A DNA stretch of 44,732 nt from Variovorax sp. (GTDB taxonomy: Bacteria; Pseudomonadota; Gammaproteobacteria; Burkholderiales; Burkholderiaceae_C): positions 1-44,732 of the forward strand of contig JAGIAI010000071.1 of the NCBI GenBank assembly GCA_017744935.1, given 5' to 3'. The stretch's first letter is position 1. Every line of letters begins with the position of its first letter. The translations under genes were made by a program, and so were the position numbers. The notes beneath the pieces are model-generated. The model worked only from the letters and a program-made list of their open reading frames with translations. It searched no databases and was not told where the DNA came from. Positions 8,098 through 16,580 of the stretch are shown piece after piece.

Positions 8098-9183
8098 ATG
8101 GCTGTCCCTTCTGCATCCGCATCTGCGTCGCCCGTGATCACGCTTGCCGTCGATTGCATGGGGGGCGACCATGGTCCGCGCGTCACGCTGCCGGCCTGTC
8201 GTGACTTTCTCGAGCGTCATCCGCAAGCTTCTCTCCTGCTTGTGGGCATGCCTGATGCGCTTTCCAGCTTCTCGCATCCTCGTGCGACGGTGGTCGCGGC
8301 CACCGAGGTCGTCGGCATGGACGATCCGGTCGAGGTGGCGCTGCGCAAGAAGAGGGATTCCTCGATGCGGGTCGCCATTCAGCAGGTGAAGGATGGTGCT
8401 GCCCAGGCCGCGGTCTCCGCCGGCAATACGGGTGCGCTGATGGCCATCGCCCGCTACCTTCTCAAGACGCTGGACGGCATCGACCGGCCTGCCATCGCGC
8501 CGCAGCTCCCGAACAGCAAAGGTGGTGCGACCACCGTTCTCGACTTGGGTGCCAATGTGGACTGTGATGCGGAAGACCTCCTGCAGTTCGCAGTCCTGGG
8601 CTCGGCCCTCGTATCGGCGCTGACGGGCAACGAGTCACCTTCCGTCGGGCTGCTCAATGTCGGCGAAGAGGCGATCAAGGGCAGCGAAACCATCAAAAAG
8701 GCGAGCCAACTGCTTCGAAAAGCCGCCAATTCGCAGGATCTCAACTTCTACGGCAACGTGGAAGGCAACGACATCTTCAAGGGAACCACGGACATCGTGG
8801 TCTGCGATGGCTTCGTCGGAAACATCACGCTGAAAGCCACCGAAGGCGTGGCTTCGATGATCGTGGATTTCCTGCGCATCGAGTACTCGAACGGCCTCTT
8901 CAGCAAACTCGCGGCAATCATCTCCTATCCGGTCCTAAAAGCGCTCAAAAAGCGACTTGATCATCGCCGTTACAACGGCGCGGCGCTGCTGGGGCTGCGC
9001 GGCCTGGTGTTCAAGAGCCATGGCTCTGCGGACGAGGTGGCTTTCGGGCACGCGTTGGATCGCGCTTATGATGCCGCTCGCAACAACCTGCTCGATCGCG
9101 TGCGGGCCCGCATCGCCCACGCCGCGCCACTGCTCGCGCGGCAGGAATCGGCGGCGGCCGACACTGCGGCGCTTCACGCCTGA
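8098..9183 (+). CDS. plsX: Phosphate acyltransferase PlsX
   Basis: Makes acyl-phosphate from acyl-ACP, the first step of phospholipid synthesis by the PlsX/PlsY route. The 361-residue protein shows AVDCMGGDHGP near the N-terminus, SAGNTGALM, LDLGANVDC and the GNVEGNDIFKG and VCDGFVGN segments typical of PlsX. The start is the ATG at 8098; a TTG at 8095 is also in frame, and neither has a Shine-Dalgarno sequence because the preceding bases are the terminator U-tract. It overlaps fabH at TGATG. Confidence 0.95.
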   Translation: MAVPSASASASPVITLAVDCMGGDHGPRVTLPACRDFLERHPQASLLLVGMPDALSSFSHPRATVVAATEVVGMDDPVEVALRKKRDSSMRVAIQQVKDGAAQAAVSAGNTGALMAIARYLLKTLDGIDRPAIAPQLPNSKGGATTVLDLGANVDCDAEDLLQFAVLGSALVSALTGNESPSVGLLNVGEEAIKGSETIKKASQLLRKAANSQDLNFYGNVEGNDIFKGTTDIVVCDGFVGNITLKATEGVASMIVDFLRIEYSNGLFSKLAAIISYPVLKALKKRLDHRRYNGAALLGLRGLVFKSHGSADEVAFGHALDRAYDAARNNLLDRVRARIAHAAPLLARQESAAADTAALHA

Positions 9184-10160
9184 TGACGCTTTTCTCTCGT
9201 ATTACCGGCACCGGCAGCCACTTGCCGGCCCGCCGCGTCACCAATGATGACCTCGCTCGCGACCTCGCGGCACGTGGCATCGAGACCTCCGATCAATGGA
9301 TCATCGAGCGCACCGGGATCCGGGCTCGCCACTTTGCCGACCCCGACGTCACCAGCAGCGACCTGGGTCTGGAAGCCGCGAGGCACGCGATCGAGGCGGC
9401 TGGACGCAACGCGGGCGACATCGATCTGATCATCGTCGCGACCTCCACGCCGGACATGGTGTTCCCTTCCTCGGCCGCGATCCTGCAGAACAAGCTCGGC
9501 ATCGCCGGGTGTCCGGCCTTCGACGTGCAGGCGGTCTGCAGCGGATTCGTCTACGCCCTGACCGTGGCCGACGCAATGATCCGCACCGGCAGCGCCAAAT
9601 GCGCACTCATCGTTGGCGCGGAGGTCTTCTCGCGGATCCTTGATTTCAACGATCGCACCACCTGCGTGCTCTTCGGCGATGGCGCGGGCGCGGTCGTCCT
9701 CGAGGCGAGCGACGAGCCGGGAATTCTGGCGAGCGACCTGCATGCCGACGGCAAGCATGTCGGCATCCTGTGCACGCCGGGGCACGTGTCCGGCGGCGCC
9801 GTGGTCGGGACGCCCCTGCTGCACATGGATGGCCAGGCGGTGTTCAAGCTGGCGGTCCGCGTGCTCGAGGACGCGGCGCGCGCCACCCTTCAGAAGGCCG
9901 GCAAGACCGACCAGGACATCGACTGGCTGATCCCGCACCAGGCCAATATCCGGATCATGGAAGGCACCGCCAAGAAACTGAAGCTGCCGCGCGAGAAGCT
10001 GATCGTGACTGTCGACGAGCACGGCAACACGTCGGCGGCCTCCATTCCCCTGGCGCTCGATCACGCGGTTCGCTCCGGCAAGGTCAAGAAGGGTGACACC
10101 CTGATGCTCGAAGGCGTCGGCGGCGGTTTCACCTGGGGCGCGGTGCTGTTGAACTTTTGA
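9183..10160 (+). CDS. fabH: 3-oxoacyl-[acyl-carrier-protein] synthase III (FabH)
   Basis: Starts fatty-acid elongation by condensing acetyl-CoA with malonyl-ACP. The 325-residue thiolase-fold enzyme shows the complete catalytic triad: C119 in AVCSGF, H252 in LIPHQAN and N282 in EHGNTSAAS. The C-terminal GVGGGFTWGA segment closes the fold. Its ATG shares bases with the plsX stop (TGATG), so translation is coupled. Confidence 0.97.
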   Translation: MTLFSRITGTGSHLPARRVTNDDLARDLAARGIETSDQWIIERTGIRARHFADPDVTSSDLGLEAARHAIEAAGRNAGDIDLIIVATSTPDMVFPSSAAILQNKLGIAGCPAFDVQAVCSGFVYALTVADAMIRTGSAKCALIVGAEVFSRILDFNDRTTCVLFGDGAGAVVLEASDEPGILASDLHADGKHVGILCTPGHVSGGAVVGTPLLHMDGQAVFKLAVRVLEDAARATLQKAGKTDQDIDWLIPHQANIRIMEGTAKKLKLPREKLIVTVDEHGNTSAASIPLALDHAVRSGKVKKGDTLMLEGVGGGFTWGAVLLNF

Positions 10161-10204
10161 TGCCGCGCGGCCCGGCGGCGGCCGCGCGTTTGGAGCCAAG
10201 AACA

Positions 10205-11158
10205 ATGAAATCCTTTGCTTTTGTCTTTCCGGGGCAGGGCTCCCAGGCGGTCGGCATGCTCGACGCGTGGGGCGACCATCCCGCGGTGATCGAAACGCTT
10301 CGCGAGGCCTCCGACGCATTGGGCGAGGATGTCGCGCGCCTGATCCACGAAGGGCCGAAGGAGGCTCTGGCGCTGACCACCAACACCCAGCCGGTGATGC
10401 TCGTCGCCGGCGTCGCGGCCTGGCGCGCCTGGCTCGCGGAGGGTGGTGCCCGTCCCTCGGTGGTGGCCGGCCATTCGCTCGGCGAATATTCGGCCCTCGT
10501 CGCGTCGGGCGTGTTGACGCTGGCGCAGGCGGCTCCTCTGGTGCGCTTCCGTGCGCAGGCCATGCAGCAGGCGGTTCCCGTGGGCGCGGGTGCGATGGCG
10601 GCCATTCTCGGCATGGATGCCGAGAAGGTGAAGGCCGGATGCGCCGAAGTCACTGCTGCGTTCGGCCCGGGCAGCGCGGAAGTGGTCGAGGCCGTGAACT
10701 TCAACGATCCGATGCAGACCGTGATCGCCGGCAGCAAGGCCGCGGTCGAGAAGGCGTGCGAGCTGCTGAAGGCCAACGGCGCTAAGCGGGCCTTGCCCCT
10801 GCCGGTGTCCGCGCCGTTCCATTCGAGCCTGATGAAACCTGCGGCCGAAGCGCTGCGCGAGCGCCTCGCGTCGGTGACGCTGCAGGCCCCTCAGATTCCT
10901 GTCCTCAACAATATCGATGTAGCGGTCGCGACCGAGCCGGATGCGATTCGCGACGCGCTCGTGCGACAGGCCGCCGGTCCGGTGCGCTGGGTCGAGACCG
11001 TGCAGGCCCTGAAAGCCCGCGGCGTCGAGGCGGTGATCGAATGCGGTCCCGGCAAGGTGCTCGCGGGCATGGCCAAGCGGATCGCGCCCGATCTGGCGGC
11101 CGCTTCCGTGTACGACCCGGCGTCCCTGGCCGACGCCCGGCAACTGCTTGCCGCTTGA
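10205..11158 (+). CDS. fabD: Malonyl-CoA:ACP transacylase (FabD)
   Basis: Transfers malonyl from CoA to ACP to supply the condensing enzymes. It has 317 residues (E. coli FabD has 309). GQGSQ lies at residues 10-14, the nucleophilic S91 is in GHSLGEYSA and the catalytic H206 is in APFHSS. The ATG at 10205 is chosen because GGAG precedes it at good spacing and the protein then begins MKSFAFVFPGQGSQ. The open frame reaches back to the fabH stop, but those extra residues do not resemble FabD. Confidence 0.97.
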   Translation: MKSFAFVFPGQGSQAVGMLDAWGDHPAVIETLREASDALGEDVARLIHEGPKEALALTTNTQPVMLVAGVAAWRAWLAEGGARPSVVAGHSLGEYSALVASGVLTLAQAAPLVRFRAQAMQQAVPVGAGAMAAILGMDAEKVKAGCAEVTAAFGPGSAEVVEAVNFNDPMQTVIAGSKAAVEKACELLKANGAKRALPLPVSAPFHSSLMKPAAEALRERLASVTLQAPQIPVLNNIDVAVATEPDAIRDALVRQAAGPVRWVETVQALKARGVEAVIECGPGKVLAGMAKRIAPDLAAASVYDPASLADARQLLAA

Positions 11159-11180
11159 GCACCGATCCGAAGGTTATTCC

Positions 11181-11924
11181 ATGAGCACACTCAAATTCGA
11201 AGGACAGGTCGCCCTGGTGACCGGGGCGTCTCGCGGCATCGGTGCCGCCATTGCGCTCGAACTGGCCCAGCGCGGCCTCAAGGTCATCGGCACCGGCACC
11301 ACGGATGAAGGAGCGGCCAAGATCACTGCGGCGCTCGCCCCCTATGGCGGGCGCGGCTGCGCGCTCGACGTCAATGATGGCGCTGCGGTCGAGGCGCTGG
11401 TCGAAGAGATCGTGAAGGTGTATGGCGCCCTGCATGTGCTCGTCAACAACGCGGGGATCACGCGCGACACCCTGGCCATGCGCCTCAAGGATGCAGACTG
11501 GGATGCCGTCCTCGATACCAACCTGAAGGCGGTCTTCCGCCTTTCGCGGGCGGTGATCCGGCCGATGATGAAGCAGCGCTATGGACGCATCATCAGCATC
11601 ACCAGCGTGGTCGGCGCTTCCGGCAACGCGGGCCAGGCCAACTACGCCGCGGCGAAGGCGGGCGTTGCAGGGATGACGCGGGCGCTCGCGCGCGAACTGG
11701 GCAGCCGCAGCATCACCGTGAATTGCGTCGCGCCCGGATTCATCGAAACCGACATGACGGCGAGTCTTCCGGAGGCTCAGCAGCAGGCGCTGCTTTCGCA
11801 GATCCCGCTCGGCCACCTGGGCAAGCCCGCGGACATCGCGCACGCGGTGGCGTTCCTGGCCTCTCCGCAGGCGTCGTACGTCACCGGGCAGGAACTCCAC
11901 GTCAACGGCGGCATGCACATGTAG
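11181..11924 (+). CDS. fabG: 3-oxoacyl-[acyl-carrier-protein] reductase (FabG)
   Basis: NADPH-dependent reductase of the elongation cycle. The 247-residue short-chain dehydrogenase has the cofactor motif TGASRGIG at residues 14-21, NNAG, and the catalytic residues S142, Y155 and K159 (YAAAK). The C-terminus with YVTGQELHVNGGMHM is characteristic of FabG. The ATG at 11181 is 22 bp after fabD; a longer frame from 11148 would overlap fabD and lacks similarity. Confidence 0.97.
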   Translation: MSTLKFEGQVALVTGASRGIGAAIALELAQRGLKVIGTGTTDEGAAKITAALAPYGGRGCALDVNDGAAVEALVEEIVKVYGALHVLVNNAGITRDTLAMRLKDADWDAVLDTNLKAVFRLSRAVIRPMMKQRYGRIISITSVVGASGNAGQANYAAAKAGVAGMTRALARELGSRSITVNCVAPGFIETDMTASLPEAQQQALLSQIPLGHLGKPADIAHAVAFLASPQASYVTGQELHVNGGMHM

Positions 11925-11983
11925 CGTCCGGACGCAAGTCCTTTCACCGACGGTCGGGCGGCGAATGCCACAATCCGGCCGGC

Positions 11984-11989
11984 TAAAAT
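11984..11989 (+). promoter_or_regulatory. Possible -10 box of an acpP promoter
   Basis: TAAAAT stands in the 99-bp fabG-acpP gap, 35 bp before the acpP ATG. The -35 region is poor. An extra promoter here would fit the need for far more ACP than enzyme, as known in E. coli, but the sequence support is modest. Confidence 0.35.
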
Positions 11990-12023
11990 CCACCGATTAC
12001 TTACAACCCTCAGAGGGAACCAA

Positions 12024-12263
12024 ATGAGCGATATCGAAGCACGTGTCAAGAAAATCATTGCCGAACAACTCGGCGTTGAAGAGTCCCAGGTCACCAACGA
12101 AAAGGCCTTCGTGGCAGACCTCGGTGCAGACTCGCTCGACACGGTCGAACTCGTGATGGCGCTCGAAGACGAGTTCGGCATCGAGATCCCGGACGAAGAC
12201 GCCGAGAAGATCACGACGGTGCAGAACGCCGTCGACTACGCCACCAAGAATCAAAAGGCCTGA
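12024..12263 (+). CDS. acpP: Acyl carrier protein
   Basis: A 79-residue, very acidic protein that carries growing acyl chains on a phosphopantetheine arm. The attachment serine is S37 in GADSLDTVEL. The holo form is made by AcpS, encoded about 12 kb downstream in the same window. A strong ribosome-binding site (AGAGGGA) precedes the ATG. Confidence 0.98.
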   Translation: MSDIEARVKKIIAEQLGVEESQVTNEKAFVADLGADSLDTVELVMALEDEFGIEIPDEDAEKITTVQNAVDYATKNQKA

Positions 12264-12358
12264 TCGGCCCGCGCTGAGTTGCTGCTTGTCCGGCCCGCGG
12301 CTTCGATGCTCGCGAACGCTGTACAACGCTCTCGGTGCTTTCAGAAAGGTTTGCCGGC

Positions 12359-13603
12359 ATGACCAAACGCCGCGTCGTCGTGACCGGGCTCGGTTGCCTC
12401 GCTCCTGTCGGAAACACGGTCGCCGAATCCTGGGCCAATCTCCTGGCCGGGAAATCGGGTATCGACACCATCTCCAAGTTCGACGTGAGCGCCTTCGCCT
12501 GCAAGTTCGCGGGTGAAGTGAAGAATTTCGACATCACGCAGTACATCCCCGAGAAGGAAGCGCGCCACATGGATCGCTTCATCCATCTCGGGCTGGCCGC
12601 GGCCATGCAGGCCGTGCAGGACAGCGGCTTGCCTACCGGCGATGCGCTGTCGGAAGAAGAAGCCGTGCGCATCGGATGCAACATCGGCTCGGGCATCGGC
12701 GGTCTTCCGCTCATCGAGGACACCCATGCGGAACTGGTGAACCGTGGCCCGCGCCGCGTGTCGCCGTTCTTCGTGCCGGCGTCGATCATCAACATGATCT
12801 CGGGGCACGTCTCGATCCGGTTCGGATTCAAGGGGCCCAACATTGCCGTCGTGACGGCCTGCACCACCGGCTTGCATGCGATCGGCACGTCCGCTCGCAT
12901 GATCGAATACGGCGATGCCGATGTCATGATCGCGGGCGGCGCCGAGTCGACGGTTTCGCCGCTCGGACTGGGCGGTTTCGCCGCCGCGCGTGCCCTGTCC
13001 ACGCGCAACGACGATCCGAAGACGGCCTCGCGTCCCTGGGACAAGGACCGCGACGGCTTCGTGCTGGGCGAGGGCGCCGGCGTGCTGGTGCTCGAAGAGT
13101 ACGAGCGCGCCAAGGCGCGCGGCGCCAAGATCTACGCGGAAGTCTCGGGCTTCGGGATGAGCGGGGACGCGTATCACATGACCGCACCGAACGTGGACGG
13201 TCCGCGCCGCTCCATGGAGATGGCGCTCGCCAATGCGGGCGTCACGCCCGATCAGGTGCAGTACATCAATGCGCATGGCACCTCGACGCCGCTGGGCGAT
13301 CTCAACGAGACCAATGCCATCAAGAAGGCCTTTGGCGACCATGCACGCAAGCTGGTGGTGAATTCCACCAAGTCCATGACCGGCCATCTGCTGGGCGGCG
13401 CGGGGGGCATCGAGTCGGTATTCACCGCGCTGGCCGTGCATCACCAGAAGAGCCCGCCGACGATCAACATCTTCAACCAGGATCCGGAGTGCGATCTCGA
13501 CTATTGCGCCAATGAAGCGCGCGACCTGAAGATCGACGTCGCAGTCAAGAACAACTTCGGGTTTGGCGGCACCAACGGCACGCTGGTGTTCAAGCGCGTT
13601 TGA
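12359..13603 (+). CDS. fabF: 3-oxoacyl-[acyl-carrier-protein] synthase II (FabF)
   Basis: Condensing enzyme that elongates acyl-ACP, including the temperature-sensitive palmitoleate to cis-vaccenate step. The 414-residue protein has the KAS triad C168 (TACTTGLHAIG), H306 (NAHGTSTPLGD) and H343 (TGHLLGGAGG), with NNFGFGGTNGTLVF at the C-terminus. The ATG at 12359 is preceded by AAAGG; the frame open from 12335 adds residues without similarity. It closes the fab block. Confidence 0.97.
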   Translation: MTKRRVVVTGLGCLAPVGNTVAESWANLLAGKSGIDTISKFDVSAFACKFAGEVKNFDITQYIPEKEARHMDRFIHLGLAAAMQAVQDSGLPTGDALSEEEAVRIGCNIGSGIGGLPLIEDTHAELVNRGPRRVSPFFVPASIINMISGHVSIRFGFKGPNIAVVTACTTGLHAIGTSARMIEYGDADVMIAGGAESTVSPLGLGGFAAARALSTRNDDPKTASRPWDKDRDGFVLGEGAGVLVLEEYERAKARGAKIYAEVSGFGMSGDAYHMTAPNVDGPRRSMEMALANAGVTPDQVQYINAHGTSTPLGDLNETNAIKKAFGDHARKLVVNSTKSMTGHLLGGAGGIESVFTALAVHHQKSPPTINIFNQDPECDLDYCANEARDLKIDVAVKNNFGFGGTNGTLVFKRV

Positions 13604-13616
13604 TCCCCTCACGTCC

Positions 13617-14099
13617 ATGCACAGCGCCCCATCGGTGAGCTATCCGGTGGGGCGTTCGCGCAATGCGGACCATCTGCTGCTCGCGCTGTGGGGAATCGGC
13701 GGCGCCGCCGCCATCGCTGCCTGCCTTCAATCCGCCGCCATGGGCTGGCGTGGCGCGGTGCTGCTTCTCTGTGCGATCGTGGCCGCCTGCGCCGCTTGGC
13801 GGGCGAGACTGTCCTCGGCAGGTCCGGCGAGGCTCGTTTTCGACGGGCAGTACTGGTCGATGCCGGGCCGTCCCGAGGTTCACCAGGCACGCGCGAACGT
13901 GATGCTCGACCTGCAGGTGCTGCTGCTCATCCGGCTGACGGTTCCGATGGCTCCCGCGCGCTGGCTGTGGGCCGAGCGCCGGGCGCTGCCGCCGGGCTGG
14001 CGGGACTTGCGGCGTGCGCTATATTCGCGCGCCTCCCCGGCCGAAGCGGCAATCCTTGCGGACGCGGCCTCGGCGCATGCGCAGCATCCTTCGCCATGA
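13617..14099 (+). CDS. YgfX/CptA-like small inner-membrane protein
   Basis: A 160-residue protein with two hydrophobic helices (about residues 22-42 and 45-63) followed by a soluble tail. The tail resembles E. coli YgfX (CptA): an FDGQYWSM-type strand, a MLDLQVLLLIRL strand, then RWLW...LPPGWRDLRRALYS near the end, where E. coli has a closely similar EWRDLRRIL. YgfX is known as a membrane partner of SdhE and has been described as a toxin affecting MreB and FtsZ; neither role is shown here. It lies between fabF and rpoE, and its stop overlaps the rpoE start (ATGA), implying coupling. The family call is from remembered motifs, not a search. Confidence 0.6.
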   Translation: MHSAPSVSYPVGRSRNADHLLLALWGIGGAAAIAACLQSAAMGWRGAVLLLCAIVAACAAWRARLSSAGPARLVFDGQYWSMPGRPEVHQARANVMLDLQVLLLIRLTVPMAPARWLWAERRALPPGWRDLRRALYSRASPAEAAILADAASAHAQHPSP

Positions 14100-14770
14100 C
14101 AGTTTCGCCACCTCCCATCCCCCCGGACGCCGGTCTGGCAGGAGCGCCTGCCGAGGCCATGCGCCCGGGCGAGGTTGACTTCCAACTGGTCCAGCGGACG
14201 CTGGCGGGCGACCAGAAGGCCTTCGAGCTCCTGGTCATCAAGTACCAGCGCCGGATCGAGCGGCTGATCGGCCGCATGGTGCGGGACGTGAACCTGATCG
14301 AGGACATCGCGCAGGAAACCTTCATCCGGGCCTACCGGGCGCTGCACCAGTTCCGCGGGGAGGCCCAGTTCTACACCTGGCTCTACCGGATTGCCGTGAA
14401 TACCGCCAAGAAGGCGCTCGTGGACATGAAGCGGGATCCGACCGTGACCGAAAGTGCGCTGCGTTCGTCTTCTGAAGAGGACGATGAAACTTACAGGCCG
14501 GGAAACGAACCAATCAGCGACGAAACCCCCGAGTCCGTGATGGCCGCCAACGAAATTGCCGCGGCGGTCGAAGCGGCCATGGAAGCGCTGCCGGCCGAAT
14601 TGCGGCAGGCGGTGACGCTGCGCGAGATTGAGGGGATGAGTTACGAAGAGATCGCCGAGGTCATGAATTGCCCGATCGGCACCGTGCGGTCGCGCATTTT
14701 CCGCGCCCGGGAAGCGATCTCGGCCAGGGTCAAGCCCTTGCTGGACAACCAGTCTGGCAAGCGATGGTAA
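14096..14770 (+). CDS. rpoE: RNA polymerase sigma factor RpoE/AlgU (sigma-24)
   Basis: ECF sigma factor that directs the envelope-stress regulon. The 224-residue protein has region 2 at about residues 35-105 (FELLVIKYQRRI, DIAQETFIRAYRAL) and region 4 at about 160-210 (LREIEGMSYEEIAEVMNCPIGTVRSRIFRARE). The start ATG overlaps the preceding membrane-protein stop. The N-terminal 25 residues are a proline-rich extension compared with E. coli RpoE. rseA follows at 13 bp, so sigma and anti-sigma are made together. Confidence 0.96.
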   Translation: MTVSPPPIPPDAGLAGAPAEAMRPGEVDFQLVQRTLAGDQKAFELLVIKYQRRIERLIGRMVRDVNLIEDIAQETFIRAYRALHQFRGEAQFYTWLYRIAVNTAKKALVDMKRDPTVTESALRSSSEEDDETYRPGNEPISDETPESVMAANEIAAAVEAAMEALPAELRQAVTLREIEGMSYEEIAEVMNCPIGTVRSRIFRAREAISARVKPLLDNQSGKRW

Positions 14771-14783
14771 GCAGGTGAATGAA

Positions 14784-15425
14784 ATGAAGCACACAAACAC
14801 AGTTCGTGAGCAGGTGTCCGCACTTGCCGACGGCCACTTGCAGGGCGAGCAGTTTGCCCAGGTGATGGGACGCATGGCCGTGGACGAGGAATTGCGTGCG
14901 ACCTGGCAGACCTACCACTTGGTGGGCGATGTCCTGCGCTCTGGCGTTCATGCGCCTTGCAGCGACACCTCGACCTTTCTGTCGCGCTTCCAGAGCCGGC
15001 TGGCGGCCGAGCCGCCGCTTCAGGCGCTGGCGACCGCGCCGGAGCCCAGCCCCGTGCAACTTGCTGCCGCCGAGGCGGCCAACGAGCCGGTCTTCCGGTG
15101 GAAGCTTGTCGCGGGCGCGGCGTCGCTGGCGGCCGTGGCCGCCATCGCCTGGAACTGGGTCGGCGCCGAAGGACCTGCGGGCGGAGCGCAGCTCGCCCAG
15201 CAGCAGTCGGCGCCCGCCGCCGTGGTCGCGACCGCGAATGTCGCGCCGCCCGCGGCCCGCGCGCTGGTGCCGTCGCGTGTCCTGATCGGCAACGGCAACC
15301 CACAGGTCATGCTTCGCGATCCGCGACTCGACCAGCTGCTCGAGGCTCACCAGCAGGTCGGCGGCGCGTCGCAGCTGCCCTCCGGGTTCCTGCGCAATGC
15401 CACCTTTGAAAGGCCTTCGCGTTGA
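14784..15425 (+). CDS. rseA: Anti-sigma-E factor RseA (MucA)
   Basis: Single-pass inner-membrane protein that holds RpoE inactive until cleaved. The 213-residue protein has an N-terminal cytoplasmic RseA domain (VSALADGHLQGEQF...WQTYHLVGDVLR), a membrane helix at about 107-126, and an Ala-rich periplasmic tail that should bind RseB. The ATG at 14784 is preferred because AGGTGA lies about 6 nt upstream; an in-frame GTG at 14775 is part of that site. It is followed 21 bp later by rseB. Confidence 0.9.
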   Translation: MKHTNTVREQVSALADGHLQGEQFAQVMGRMAVDEELRATWQTYHLVGDVLRSGVHAPCSDTSTFLSRFQSRLAAEPPLQALATAPEPSPVQLAAAEAANEPVFRWKLVAGAASLAAVAAIAWNWVGAEGPAGGAQLAQQQSAPAAVVATANVAPPAARALVPSRVLIGNGNPQVMLRDPRLDQLLEAHQQVGGASQLPSGFLRNATFERPSR

Positions 15426-15446
15426 CGCGCGCTTGAATCTGTTGCG

Positions 15447-16499
15447 ATGACGGTTTCGATGCCCATCCCCGAGCGCCGAGTCGTGCTCCTCACGGCCGCG
15501 CTGTGCATGGCCCGGGCGGCCACGGCCCAGACCCGGATCTCATCGCCCCCGGCCAAGGCCGCCCCCGCCAGCGGCGAGGCGCCGACGCTCGGCGTGGTCG
15601 AATGGTTGCAGCGCATGCATGCAGCGTCGCGCCAGCGCAGCTACGTGGGTACGTTCGTCGTGTCGGCCGAGGCGGGCGACCTCTCCAGTGCGCGCATCTG
15701 GCACGTGTGCGAGGGTGACCTCCAGATGGAGCGCATCGAGTCGCTCTCCGGCCAACGCCGTTCGACATTCCGCCGCAACGACCGGGTCGTGACCTTCCTG
15801 CCGGAAACCAAGGTGGTCAAGACGGAGCGGCGCGAAAACCTGGAGCTGTTTCCGAACCTGCTGGGCACCCCGGATTCGTCCATCGCCGATTTCTATGGCG
15901 TGCGCGTGGTCGGCAAGGGGCGTGTCGCGGGCTTCGACGCCGACGTGGTGCTGCTGGAGCCGCGCGATGATCTGCGCTTCGGCTACCGCGTGTGGACCGA
16001 GCGGCGCTCGGGGCTGGTCGTGAAGCTGCAGACGCTCGACCGCGAGAGCAAGGTCATCGAGCAGTCCGCATTTTCCGAGCTTCAGCTCGATGCGCCGATC
16101 AAGGTCCACGCATTGACCCAGATGATGTCGAGCACGGCGGGTTACCGGGTCGAAAAGTCGGAGCTCGAGCGCACCTCGGCAGAGCGCGAAGGATGGGTTC
16201 TCACGAAACCCGTCGCCGGCTTCAAGCCCGTCAACTGCTATCGGCGTCCCGCCGGCAGCGAAGCGCAGGGCCACACGATGCAGTGGACCTTCTCCGATGG
16301 CCTGGCTTCCGTCTCGCTGTTCCTGGAGCCTTACGATGCCGCCGTCCAGTCCAAGGAAGTGCTGCTGGCGCTCGGTGCGACCTATACGCTCACGCGCCGA
16401 CTGTCCGACAAGGACGGCAATTGGTGGCTGACGGCCGTCGGCGAAGTGCCGCCCGAAACTCTGGATGCATTTGCCCGGAGCCTCGCGCGCGCGCGCTGA
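15447..16499 (+). CDS. rseB: Sigma-E regulatory protein RseB (MucB)
   Basis: Periplasmic protein that shields RseA from cleavage and senses mislocalised lipoproteins and LPS. The 350-residue protein starts with a hydrophobic stretch ending in ATAQ, a plausible signal peptide cut near residue 28. The MucB/RseB N-terminal domain follows (QRMHAASRQRSYVGTFVV, then a LolA-like segment) and the C-terminal domain spans about 230-345. No rseC (mucC) gene follows; degP comes next, as mucD does in Pseudomonas. Confidence 0.9.
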   Translation: MTVSMPIPERRVVLLTAALCMARAATAQTRISSPPAKAAPASGEAPTLGVVEWLQRMHAASRQRSYVGTFVVSAEAGDLSSARIWHVCEGDLQMERIESLSGQRRSTFRRNDRVVTFLPETKVVKTERRENLELFPNLLGTPDSSIADFYGVRVVGKGRVAGFDADVVLLEPRDDLRFGYRVWTERRSGLVVKLQTLDRESKVIEQSAFSELQLDAPIKVHALTQMMSSTAGYRVEKSELERTSAEREGWVLTKPVAGFKPVNCYRRPAGSEAQGHTMQWTFSDGLASVSLFLEPYDAAVQSKEVLLALGATYTLTRRLSDKDGNWWLTAVGEVPPETLDAFARSLARAR

Positions 16500-16580
16500 G
16501 CCTTGGAAGTGCCCCTTGGCTTCACTCCCTCGGCGTTCATGGATATCGTTTTGTCCCAAGTCTTTAGTCGAAAGAAGTTG

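Noticed and set aside
13590..16580. Sigma-E type promoter (GGAACTT/TCTGA) for rpoE or degP
   Set aside because: I looked near 13600 and 16500 and found only partial matches to one half-site, too weak to report.
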